Shown here piece by piece: positions 8,307 to 15,164 of a DNA stretch of 31,717 nt. The notes under the pieces were generated by a model. It was not told the DNA's origin, did no database searches, and saw nothing but the letters and a program-made list of their open reading frames with translations. The translations under genes were made by a program, and so were the position numbers. The DNA is from Peptoniphilus_E sp964345555 (GTDB lineage Bacteria > Bacillota > Clostridia > Tissierellales > Peptoniphilaceae): assembly GCA_964345555.1 (NCBI GenBank), contig CAYFRD010000021.1:1-31717 (forward strand), written 5' to 3'. Position 1 is the stretch's first letter, and each line of letters begins with the position of its first letter.

Positions 8307-8834
8307 TTATTGTTCTTTAACCAGTTTAATAATAGATTCTGCGGATTTAAGATCTATAAAATCCACCTTTTTGCCATAGGTTTCAATCATAGTATTTACT
8401 TCATCAGTTCTCTCTTCAGGTTTTATTTTTTCCACTTGAAATTTCATAAGGGCCCACATCATAATCCTATGGATTAAGGTCATATTTTTATAGTCCAGTT
8501 TCCCTCTTAAATGGAATACTTCCAATTCTTTCAGCCTTTCCTCCGAGAAATTTGATTTTAAAATATCACTGTAATCCGTGGTTTCAGGATCGGCAATTCC
8601 CACTGTGAATAATATCTTTCTAGCGCTCTGATTTTTTACAAAGACATCTCCCTGTTTAATTTTTCCGGCATAAAGACCTGCCCCGAGTATTATCGTATCA
8701 TAACCGGATAAGTCCATATCCTTCGCCCTTTCTATCGGAAAACTTTCACATCCTATTTGTTCAGCTAAATACTCCGCATACTTCTTTGTGGAACCATATT
8801 TTGAATAATAAAATACGACTGTTTTTTTATACAT
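8307..8834 (-). CDS. Flavodoxin-domain protein (HemG/flavodoxin_5-like)
   Basis: 175 aa. The N-terminus VVFYYSKYGSTKKYAEYLAE is a flavodoxin-type FMN phosphate-binding loop, and GYDTIILGAGLYAGKI is the second FMN-contacting loop. The overall pattern, including the helical region around RIMMWALMKF, resembles menaquinone-dependent protoporphyrinogen oxidase HemG and flavodoxin_5 proteins. No other heme gene is nearby, so a general electron-transfer role is as likely as heme synthesis. GAGGAAA precedes the ATG. Single-gene unit, downstream of the HATPase gene but separated from it by a terminator. Confidence 0.8.
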   Translation of the reverse strand: MYKKTVVFYYSKYGSTKKYAEYLAEQIGCESFPIERAKDMDLSGYDTIILGAGLYAGKIKQGDVFVKNQSARKILFTVGIADPETTDYSDILKSNFSEERLKELEVFHLRGKLDYKNMTLIHRIMMWALMKFQVEKIKPEERTDEVNTMIETYGKKVDFIDLKSAESIIKLVKEQ

Positions 8835-8925
8835 ATATTTCCTCTCATTCCATTTACATTTAGCATCCTCATTTTAATTATACACGCTAAAATATAGGCT
8901 TGCTTTTTGTATGGCGAATTTTACA

Positions 8926-8953
8926 ATAAAAAAGATCTGCAATCGCAAATCTT
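8926..8953 (-). terminator. Intrinsic terminator after the HATPase gene
   Basis: On the minus strand AAGATTTGC-GATT-GCAGATCTT forms a 9-bp stem (one G-U) followed by TTTTTT. Confidence 0.8.
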
Positions 8954-8984
8954 CTCTTTTAAAAAATAATATTATTCCGCAAGT

Positions 8985-9377
8985 TTAAAGTCTTTTTAAG
9001 ACTGTGACTTTATTCTTATTGAAAACCAGGGAATCTGACAATGCCTGTACGATTACCAGTCCTCTGCCGCAGCTTTTTCTGCTTCTGTAGTCATACTCAT
9101 CGAAGTTGTACTCTATACCGTCGCCCTCATCTTCCACCTTTATCAAAATGGACTTCGGCTTCAAATTTATGGTCAAGTTAACGTTTTTACATCTATCACA
9201 GCTATTTCCGTGAACCATTCCGTTTATTATAAGCTCATCTAAAATCAACCTCAAATCAAACATAATCTCTTCATCGAGTATATATCTTCTAAGGTCGCAA
9301 AGCGTAATATTCAAAAAATCCTTTAACTTCGTGAGATCGCTACATATTGTACCGCTAAATCTGTATATAGTATCCAT
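8985..9377 (-). CDS. Single-domain GHKL ATP-binding protein (anti-sigma factor type)
   Basis: 130 aa consisting only of a HATPase_c fold. The N-box ELIINGMVHGN (48-58), G1 box DEGDG (83-87) and G2 GRGLVIVQALSD (104-115) are present. There is no histidine phosphotransfer domain, so it is not a sensor kinase; the size and layout match RsbW/SpoIIAB-type serine kinases that bind sigma factors or anti-anti-sigma (STAS) proteins. No partner sigma or STAS gene is adjacent, so the partner is unknown. Two cysteine clusters (CDRC and SC) are extra and could be redox-active, which is speculation. Divergent from rubredoxin. Confidence 0.82.
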   Translation of the reverse strand: MDTIYRFSGTICSDLTKLKDFLNITLCDLRRYILDEEIMFDLRLILDELIINGMVHGNSCDRCKNVNLTINLKPKSILIKVEDEGDGIEYNFDEYDYRSRKSCGRGLVIVQALSDSLVFNKNKVTVLKRL

Positions 9378-9524
9378 GGGATTTCACTTCCTCGTGTTAT
9401 TCATACCCCCTAAAGAAATATTTAAACCTGATGAAAATTTTATGTAATATTATGATAATTTAAAGTTGTTTTTTCTTTAACTTGGGTATGTATTCTTTAG
9501 GACAATTTAGGAAAGGAGAATTTC

Positions 9525-9689
9525 ATGGAAAAATACGAATGCACACTATGCGGATATATCTATGACCCTGCAAAAGGTGATGTGGAAACAGGAATCAAAG
9601 CGGGTACCGCTTTCAAAGACCTCCCTGAAGATTGGGAATGCCCCATCTGTGGAGCAGGTAAAGACGACTTTGAAGTTGTTGAAGAATAA
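9525..9689 (+). CDS. Rubredoxin
   Basis: 54 aa: MEKYECTLCG at the start and WECPICGAGK near the end give the two CxxC knuckles (C6-x2-C9 and C39-x2-C42) that bind one iron. Aromatic residues (Y4, Y11, Y13, W38) and the G-x-K-x-G core fit classical rubredoxins. Cytoplasmic one-electron carrier, in anaerobes often serving reduction of oxygen or superoxide. GAAAGGAG lies 8 nt upstream of the ATG, and a strong terminator follows, so it is monocistronic. Confidence 0.97.
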   Translation: MEKYECTLCGYIYDPAKGDVETGIKAGTAFKDLPEDWECPICGAGKDDFEVVEE

Positions 9690-9709
9690 TTAGAATTATT
9701 AAAATCGGA

Positions 9710-9732
9710 CCCTACTTATGTAGGGTTTTTTA
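9710..9732 (+). terminator. Rubredoxin terminator
   Basis: CCCTAC-TTAT-GTAGGG followed by a run of seven T residues. Confidence 0.9.
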
Positions 9733-9791
9733 ATGCCATAAGGTGCTCTATGTAAAATGTCTTTTACACTTAGAGAACTCAATTTTAAATC

Positions 9792-9800
9792 TGATATAAT
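9792..9800 (+). promoter_or_regulatory. Extended -10 promoter of the alpha/beta hydrolase gene
   Basis: TG-A-TATAAT, a full extended -10, 30 nt before the chosen ATG; the -35 region is weak, as is common for this class. Confidence 0.6.
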
Positions 9801-9829
9801 TGACTAAAATATCCGAGAGGAGAAATGCT

Positions 9830-10909
9830 ATGAAGTATATAAATGCAGGCTTTTTGACAGCTTTCTTTGTCGCGCTTTTGTTGTTTATATTGATTTTAAA
9901 AAATAAAACTAAAAAAAGATTTTTGAAATTTCTTTTTGCTTTGCTATTTTTTATATCCTTGGCCCCGCTTCTATTTATGAGTTTTATACCTCTCAATCCT
10001 CCCTCCGATCCGGGAGGCGAGCACGAAGTGCTTAATGAAAGGCTCCATATATCATTTAAACCTGAAAATGGCAATTACGAAACTTCCGAGGGATTGCGAG
10101 AAATTCCGATAAACGTCTGGAAACCCGAAGAATTAAATGACTATAGAGGGATTTTCATATTTTCTCACGGAGCCAACGGAGTGGATTTATCCAATGAAGA
10201 TTTATTTTTGGACTTGGCATCAAGGGGATACTATGTCATGAGTCTGTCGCACCCTTATCATTCCTTCGTATCTCAAATGTCCGACGGTAGAAAAATCTTC
10301 ACTGATCCGGATTTTATGAAAGCCGTCATGAGTGCACAAAATTCAGAGGACTACATCAGTTCCAAAAAATCCTACGACTCTTGGCTCAAAGTGCGTGAAG
10401 ACGATATTAACAACTTATTAAATTCAATACTTGACGACAGCTTTCCCGATACCATTGATAAGGAAAAATCAAAGATATTTTTAGCAGGCCATTCCCTTGG
10501 CGGTTCCGCATCTCTGTCCATAGCCAGAAAAAGACCTAAGGATTTAAAGGGTGTCATAGCCTTGGAATCACCCTTGTTCGGCGATATACTAAGTGCCGAT
10601 AATAAGGGATTTGTCTTCAACAAGGATGATTATTCAGTACCTATTTTAAATATCTATTCCGATGATTCATGGCCCTATTTAAATCAATGGGCTGCATATG
10701 AAGGAAATGCTCATCTTCTCGAATCTAATTCCGACCGCGTGAGAAATGTCCACATAGAGGGCAGAGATCATCTGGGACTTACGGACCTATCTCTTACAAC
10801 TCCGCTGATCACAAATTTCTTTGACCAAGGATTGAACAAAAAGGATACCTACGAAGCATTGGAAGAGATAAATGAAGAAATACTTAAATTTTTAGAAGAT
10901 TTCCGTTAA
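9830..10909 (+). CDS. Membrane-anchored alpha/beta hydrolase (PAF-acetylhydrolase-like)
   Basis: 359 aa. Two hydrophobic helices at the N-terminus (about 6-23 and 32-52) are followed by an alpha/beta hydrolase domain: SHG (112-114) as oxyanion loop, nucleophile elbow GHSLGG with Ser222, an acidic residue near 278 (YSDDSWP) and His314 in GRDHLGL. The arrangement resembles platelet-activating-factor acetylhydrolase/dienelactone-hydrolase type esterases; the substrate cannot be told. The start at 9830 is preceded by GAGAGGAG at good spacing; an upstream in-frame ATG at 9800 lies in the promoter and is rejected. Confidence 0.82.
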   Translation: MKYINAGFLTAFFVALLLFILILKNKTKKRFLKFLFALLFFISLAPLLFMSFIPLNPPSDPGGEHEVLNERLHISFKPENGNYETSEGLREIPINVWKPEELNDYRGIFIFSHGANGVDLSNEDLFLDLASRGYYVMSLSHPYHSFVSQMSDGRKIFTDPDFMKAVMSAQNSEDYISSKKSYDSWLKVREDDINNLLNSILDDSFPDTIDKEKSKIFLAGHSLGGSASLSIARKRPKDLKGVIALESPLFGDILSADNKGFVFNKDDYSVPILNIYSDDSWPYLNQWAAYEGNAHLLESNSDRVRNVHIEGRDHLGLTDLSLTTPLITNFFDQGLNKKDTYEALEEINEEILKFLEDFR

Positions 10910-10927
10910 AAATGCAATAATCATTCT

Positions 10928-10947
10928 CCGACACAGTCGGCGTTTTT
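10928..10947 (+). terminator. Short hairpin terminator of the hydrolase gene
   Basis: CCGAC-ACA-GTCGG, then CG and five T residues; a short stem 18 nt after the stop. Confidence 0.6.
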
Positions 10948-11141
10948 CACATTATACGAGGGCGATTCCAACCTCTCGAATTATAATCCGATGCGATATA
11001 GTGAGCGGATGCACACAATTTCGCTATGAGAAGATGTAATTTGACGATGTCTCATCCTTGATGTTTTTGCAGTTGACAGAAACTTATTATATCAATCTAT
11101 GTATTTTAATGGTTTTTCACCGATAGATCTTATCTTTATAC
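10948..11141. other. Intergenic region without a gene
   Basis: No ORF is credible. Short inverted pairs are present (TCCG/CGGA around 10987-11008; ATGAGA/TCTCAT around 11025-11055). A perfect TTGACA on the plus strand (11073-11078) has only a poor -10 downstream and leads straight into the terminator at 11142, so at most a very short RNA could be made. Confidence 0.4.
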
Positions 11142-11175
11142 AAAAAAGCTAAGAGTTTTTACCCTTAGCTTTTTC
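11142..11175. terminator. Bidirectional terminator after the QueD-family gene
   Basis: AAAAAAGCTAAG and CTTAGCTTTTTC flank a 10-nt loop. On the minus strand the stem is followed by six T residues, serving the PTPS/QueD gene 23 nt upstream. Confidence 0.85.
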
Positions 11176-11198
11176 ATTATACATTGCTTAAATCGATG

Positions 11199-11762
11199 TT
11201 ATTTTTTATAGCCACACTTCGGACATTGTCCATTTTCATCTAAAAGTATTCCACATAGCGGACAACGATCCTTTTCCCCGGATACGCTATATTCTTCACT
11301 TGCAGCATTATCTCCACTTGTGAATGTTATTTTTACAATGTTTAATTTGTCCTTTAAAAGACCATATACAATCTTTATCATTCCTTCAACTGTCATAGTT
11401 TCTTTCGTAACTACAAGACGGCAATCAGGATAAGCGGTAGCCAGTTCTGTTTTAAAAGCTTCGCCTTTCATTACGTTGTTAGGTGCTCCGTCCTTAATTC
11501 CTTGCTTTTCATACACATCTAAAACAGCAGGAAGAAGCGGATCGTCTTCTCTTAAAACCAAAGCATGGTCAAAGTTCTTTAAGTAGCTCCAAGCGATTTT
11601 TTTAATTTCATTGCATGGAAATACCATATTTACTCCTTCATTAATAGTATCTTCCACTTCTATAGTCAGCGTACCTGTGTGTCCGTGAAGGTATTGAGCT
11701 TCACCCTTAAATCCGTAAAATCTGTGTGCATATTGCAAATCAAAACTTGTAAAACTTCTCAT
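11199..11762 (-). CDS. QueD/6-pyruvoyltetrahydropterin synthase family protein with C-terminal zinc ribbon
   Basis: 187 aa. The zinc-binding histidines of the family are present (H13 in YAHRF; H26 and H28 in LHGH), as are the D-H pair (NFDHAL) and the late Glu (VTKETMT). The Cys that precedes HGH in classical QueD (C-x3-HGH) is Ala22; Glu21 (E-x4-HGH) stands nearby, reminiscent of PTPS-III, where Glu replaces Cys and the enzyme bypasses dihydroneopterin aldolase in folate synthesis. A zinc ribbon (CPLCG, then CPKCG) is appended after residue 160. There are no queC, queE or folate genes alongside, so queuosine versus folate use is undecided. GAGAGGAGA precedes the ATG. Confidence 0.85.
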   Translation of the reverse strand: MRSFTSFDLQYAHRFYGFKGEAQYLHGHTGTLTIEVEDTINEGVNMVFPCNEIKKIAWSYLKNFDHALVLREDDPLLPAVLDVYEKQGIKDGAPNNVMKGEAFKTELATAYPDCRLVVTKETMTVEGMIKIVYGLLKDKLNIVKITFTSGDNAASEEYSVSGEKDRCPLCGILLDENGQCPKCGYKK

Positions 11763-11831
11763 TACTATCTCCTCTCATTTTGTTATCATATTTTTCATCT
11801 ATAAGACTTCTTTTGTCTGTATTGATATGAT

Positions 11832-11859
11832 ATACTATATTATATGCATATCATAGTAT
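11832..11859. promoter_or_regulatory. Inverted repeat between the QueD-family and araC genes
   Basis: ATACTAT and ATAGTAT arms flank 14 nt containing ATATGCATAT, and the site overlaps a minus-strand TATAAT. It lies in the 154-bp divergent intergenic region and could be an operator for the AraC regulator. Very AT-rich, so chance is possible. Confidence 0.35.
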
Positions 11860-11916
11860 TATATTATATATTTTTAATACAATATTATTTATATAACGCT
11901 ATTCAAGGAGATATAT

Positions 11917-12753
11917 ATGGAACTTTTAAAAATTGAATCTTTTAATGAAATAAGCAACCGACACGACCTGGCACATTGGCACGATAATATTGAAATAATA
12001 AGAGTTTTAGAAAACGAGATGACTTGTATCGTAAACAAGGAAATTTTTTTATTAGGTAAGGATGATATTTGCATAATAAACAGAAACCAACTTCATCGTA
12101 TTCTCGAAAATGACAACAAAGAATGCAAATTCCAACGAATCACCATTGATTCTAAAATATTTTCAAAGGATGAGTATATATATAATAAATATATTTATCC
12201 AATCCTGACCGACGAATCTTTTCATCACGTTTTATCAAAGAAAGGAACTAAATTTACAACGGATATTTTAAATATCTTAGATGGAATAAGTGATTTGGAA
12301 ACAAATAAATCTTTAGGTTATGAGCTTCAGATTATCTCATTGATCTATTTGCTATTTACGAAGTTGTATCAATTTTATCAAGACTTTAAAAACAAAAGTT
12401 CGCAACCCATAAGTACGGACGTCTTCATATACAGAAGAATGAGCGGATATGTTTATGAAAATTATAAAAACAAAATATCCTTGGATGACATAGCTTCAAT
12501 CGGTCATGTGAGCAAAAGTAAGTGCATAAGCTTATTTAAAGAATATACCAGCCATTCTCCTGTTGATTTTTTGAATTTGTACAGGTTGAAAATCAGCGTT
12601 GAACTGTTGGAAAAAACTTCTTATTCCATAGGTGAAATAGCTATGGAGTCCGGTTTTGAACAGCAGAGTTACTACAATAGATTGTTCCTGCGCAATTACT
12701 CTATGACTCCCGGACAATATCGAAAATCCCTTAAAGAAAAAACAGCTCAGTAA
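11917..12753 (+). CDS. AraC-family transcriptional regulator
   Basis: 278 aa. The N-terminal half has a cupin-like sensor pattern (HWHDNIEIIRVL, then GDI-type turns: LLGKDDICIINRNQLHRI). The C-terminal about 100 residues hold two helix-turn-helix units: ISLDDIASIGHVSKSKCISL and SIGEIAMESGFEQQSYYNRL, ending YSMTPGQYRK, the AraC signature. AAGGAG precedes the ATG. Divergent from the QueD-family gene with an inverted repeat between them, so it may control itself or that gene; the ligand is not predictable. Confidence 0.9.
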   Translation: MELLKIESFNEISNRHDLAHWHDNIEIIRVLENEMTCIVNKEIFLLGKDDICIINRNQLHRILENDNKECKFQRITIDSKIFSKDEYIYNKYIYPILTDESFHHVLSKKGTKFTTDILNILDGISDLETNKSLGYELQIISLIYLLFTKLYQFYQDFKNKSSQPISTDVFIYRRMSGYVYENYKNKISLDDIASIGHVSKSKCISLFKEYTSHSPVDFLNLYRLKISVELLEKTSYSIGEIAMESGFEQQSYYNRLFLRNYSMTPGQYRKSLKEKTAQ

Positions 12754-12782
12754 AGCATATCTTTATGCTTCCGAGCTGTTTT
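12742..12782. terminator. Bidirectional terminator between araC and DUF554 genes
   Basis: ACAGCTC ... GAGCTGT outer stem with an inner AAGCATA-TCTT-TATGCTT stem; the araC stop codon lies within it. T tracts follow on both strands (six T on the minus strand). Confidence 0.88.
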
Positions 12783-12796
12783 CATTTTGTCTTCAT

Positions 12797-13495
12797 CTAA
12801 GCGAAAATACCGATCAACAATTGATATACTACGGGAATGAACAGTGCCGGTATCATGTTTGCCGTTTTTAAATCCCTTAGCTTAAGCATGTTGATTCCGA
12901 TTGCCATTATGAGAATGCCTCCCACTCCGGAAATATTTGCAATAAGAGATTCCACAAATACATCCTTTAAAAAACTGGAGAATAAAACAATCAATCCTTG
13001 ATAAATAAATACGAAAATTCCCGAAAATGCCACTCCTATACCAAAGGATGCACCAAGCACCACAGAGGTTATCCCGTCAAGTATCCCCTTGGTTATGAGT
13101 ATGGAATTATCTCCCGAAATACCTGCCGTTATTGAGCCTAAAATCGCCATTGAGCCGACATTGAATATCAAGGATGCCGATACGAAACCCTCAACGAATT
13201 TCGAACCTCCTGTGTATTTGTTTTTATAGATGAAGTTCATTAAACTGTCGCCCAGGGAATTGAATTTTTCATCTAAATTTATAGCGTTGCCGATCACTAC
13301 ACCGATTACAAGGGATATTATCATGAGCACGGTATTCTCAACTTGCATTGATGTGCTGATACCTATGAATATTATACTTAATCCCAAAATATTCATTATT
13401 TGATCTTCCAAGGTTTTGCTGAATTTTTCTCCTATGAAAATTCCTACAATCCCTCCTGCTAATATCAATGCAACATTTATTAATACTCCTATCAT
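12797..13495 (-). CDS. DUF554 family membrane protein
   Basis: 232 aa, strongly hydrophobic with about six to seven transmembrane segments and glycine-rich stretches. MIGVLINVALILAGGIVGIF at the start and the NAINLDEKF loop after the third helix are typical of DUF554 (YdfK/YqgA type), conserved but of unknown function. Starts 2 nt after the stop of the 8-oxoguanine glycosylase gene, so it is the second gene of that operon. Ends with TAG. Confidence 0.88.
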   Translation of the reverse strand: MIGVLINVALILAGGIVGIFIGEKFSKTLEDQIMNILGLSIIFIGISTSMQVENTVLMIISLVIGVVIGNAINLDEKFNSLGDSLMNFIYKNKYTGGSKFVEGFVSASLIFNVGSMAILGSITAGISGDNSILITKGILDGITSVVLGASFGIGVAFSGIFVFIYQGLIVLFSSFLKDVFVESLIANISGVGGILIMAIGINMLKLRDLKTANMIPALFIPVVYQLLIGIFA

Positions 13496-13497
13496 CT

Positions 13498-14376
13498 CTA
13501 TTCCTTCCCCAATTTATTTTCTCTTCCGTAATAGAATAAATACTGTTGTGCAAATCCGGCATTTTCACCGAATATTTCTCTTCCCGCCTGAGCAATTTTT
13601 CCCTTGGGCGTGTTCTTGTGTAGATACAGCTCCTCCATTACTCTTTTTATCCATACATCCACAGGAAAAGATTCAGACTTTTCAAAAGCAAAGAGCAATA
13701 CGCAGTCGGCTACCTTGGGTCCAACTCCCGGCAGCTTCATCAGTTCTTCTCGGGCTTCTTCAAGAGGCATTTTTCGTATTTCTTCCATGGATATCTCGCC
13801 GCCCTGTATCATCTTTGCCGATTCCACAATTCTCTTGTCTCTGAATCCTACCCTCGCATACTCTCTTAAATCTTCCGCCTTTGCCAGCGACAGCTCCTGC
13901 GGACTTGGAAAGCTGAAATATTCTCTACCTCTGTACTCTCCGATCTTGGAACCGTACATTCTCGATATCATATCCACACTTTTCTTTATTCTGTCTATGC
14001 CGTTATTCGCACTTATGATGAAAGTGATTATGGTTTCAAAGGGTTCTTGATTCAATATCCTTATACCCTTGCCATACTCCATGGCACTGGATAAGGTTTC
14101 ATCAAAGCTTAAAGCATCTCTTAACTCTCCATAATCCCTTAAAATATCGAAATACCTCACCCATATTTTGTAAAAATCCTTGATATTGCTGTTTTTTATA
14201 ATTATATTTCCCTTATCATTGGAAATATTTATTATTTTCCCATGAGCAACATTAGTGTATGATCCGTCCTCTTCTTCAAAGGCTCTAAAGGCCTGTCCGC
14301 AACTGAATATATCCTTTACATCAAAAAAATCCACATCTTCAATGAGCAAATCTTCTCCAACTTGCTTTAAATTCAT
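13498..14376 (-). CDS. ogg: 8-oxoguanine DNA glycosylase/AP lyase
   Basis: 292 aa. The N-terminal OGG_N-like domain (DVKDIFSCGQAFRAF) is followed by a HhH-GPD domain. LPGVGPKVADC (215-225) contains the catalytic Lys221, and FPVDVW (238-242) the catalytic Asp240, equivalent to K249 and D268 of human OGG1. It removes 8-oxoguanine from DNA and cleaves the abasic site. The length and domain order match the OGG1 branch rather than AlkA. AGAAGGAG precedes the ATG; DUF554 follows directly. Confidence 0.92.
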   Translation of the reverse strand: MNLKQVGEDLLIEDVDFFDVKDIFSCGQAFRAFEEEDGSYTNVAHGKIINISNDKGNIIIKNSNIKDFYKIWVRYFDILRDYGELRDALSFDETLSSAMEYGKGIRILNQEPFETIITFIISANNGIDRIKKSVDMISRMYGSKIGEYRGREYFSFPSPQELSLAKAEDLREYARVGFRDKRIVESAKMIQGGEISMEEIRKMPLEEAREELMKLPGVGPKVADCVLLFAFEKSESFPVDVWIKRVMEELYLHKNTPKGKIAQAGREIFGENAGFAQQYLFYYGRENKLGKE

Positions 14377-14399
14377 AAATTCTCCTTCTGTATTAAAAT

Positions 14400-14419
14400 A
14401 GAGGTACAGCCGTACCTCT
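14400..14419 (-). terminator. Hairpin directly after rex
   Basis: AGAGGTAC-GGCT-GTACCTCT on the minus strand, starting within the rex stop codon and followed by ATTTTAAT; an intrinsic terminator with a weak U tract. Confidence 0.6.
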
Positions 14420-15066
14420 TATTTATCTTCCTCTTCATCTTCCTTTAAGTAATAAGACAACTTTAACAAGGAATCGTTGAGTTTAACATTTTCTATCACA
14501 ATGCTCTTGTCTGTGAGCACAATATCCACAGGTGCAAAATTCCAAATACCCTTTATATTGCATTGCAAAATACTGTTAAGCACGTCATCCACTGCAGCCT
14601 TGGGAGTAGTTATGACTACCACCTTTATATTGTTCTCGTTGATATAGTTCACTATTTCCGACATGTTCAAGATCGGAATATCGTCCACCCTTTTGCCGAT
14701 TACATTTTCATCCACATCGAATAATGCCTTGATGATGAATCCGCTCTGTCTGAACCCCTTGTATCTTGAAATGGCGGAACCCAAATGTCCTGCACCTATG
14801 ACCACAGCATCATGAGTGTAATCCAACCCCAGTATTTCAGAGAGTTTATCTCTTAGCTCCACAGCATTATAACCGTAACCCTGTTGTCCGAATCCTCCGA
14901 AATTATGTAAATCCTGTCTGATTTGTGAAGCGGTAAATCCCGTTAAATCGCCGAGTTCAGATGATGAAATCCTAACAATACCCTTGTTAATCACATCATT
15001 TAAAAAACGATGATAAATCGGCAATCTTCTAATTACCGCATCTGAAATTTTAGATTTTTTCTTCAC
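14419..15066 (-). CDS. rex: Redox-sensing transcriptional repressor Rex
   Basis: 215 aa. An N-terminal winged helix (about 8-62, including VRISSSELGDLTGFTASQIR and DLHNFGGFGQQGYGY) is followed by a Rossmann domain with GAGHLG (91-96). Rex binds its operators when NAD+ is high and releases them when NADH rises, controlling fermentation and electron-transfer genes. The start is GTG with AGGAGGT at ideal spacing. A strong promoter lies upstream; I found no Rex-type operator (TTGTTAA-N4-TTAACAA) in the window. Confidence 0.96.
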   Translation of the reverse strand: MKKKSKISDAVIRRLPIYHRFLNDVINKGIVRISSSELGDLTGFTASQIRQDLHNFGGFGQQGYGYNAVELRDKLSEILGLDYTHDAVVIGAGHLGSAISRYKGFRQSGFIIKALFDVDENVIGKRVDDIPILNMSEIVNYINENNIKVVVITTPKAAVDDVLNSILQCNIKGIWNFAPVDIVLTDKSIVIENVKLNDSLLKLSYYLKEDEEEDK

Positions 15067-15106
15067 AAAGACCTCCTGTAAATTAAAATTAATTCAACCG
15101 CATTAT

Positions 15107-15135
15107 ATTATACCAATCTTTTTTTAATTTGTAAA
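15107..15135 (-). promoter_or_regulatory. rex promoter
   Basis: TTTACA, 17-nt spacer, TATAAT on the minus strand, about 40 nt upstream of the GTG start. Confidence 0.8.
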
Positions 15136-15138
15136 ATT

Positions 15139-15147
15139 TGATACAAT
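15139..15147 (+). promoter_or_regulatory. Extended -10 promoter of the ABC-F gene
   Basis: TG-A-TACAAT, 18 nt before the ATG, giving a very short leader; it overlaps the rex promoter back to back. Confidence 0.5.
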
Positions 15148-15164
15148 TATTTTGAGGTGTAGAA

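Noticed and set aside
9748..10074. 108-codon minus-strand ORF
   Set aside because: Antisense to the hydrolase's membrane segment and its promoter; no start signal.
11073..11100. Perfect TTGACA -35 box
   Set aside because: No acceptable -10 at 16-18 nt and no gene downstream before a terminator.
13416..14050. Plus-strand ORFs of 142 and 148 codons
   Set aside because: Shadows of the DUF554 and 8-oxoguanine glycosylase genes, with no ribosome binding site and low-complexity Ser/Phe-rich translations.
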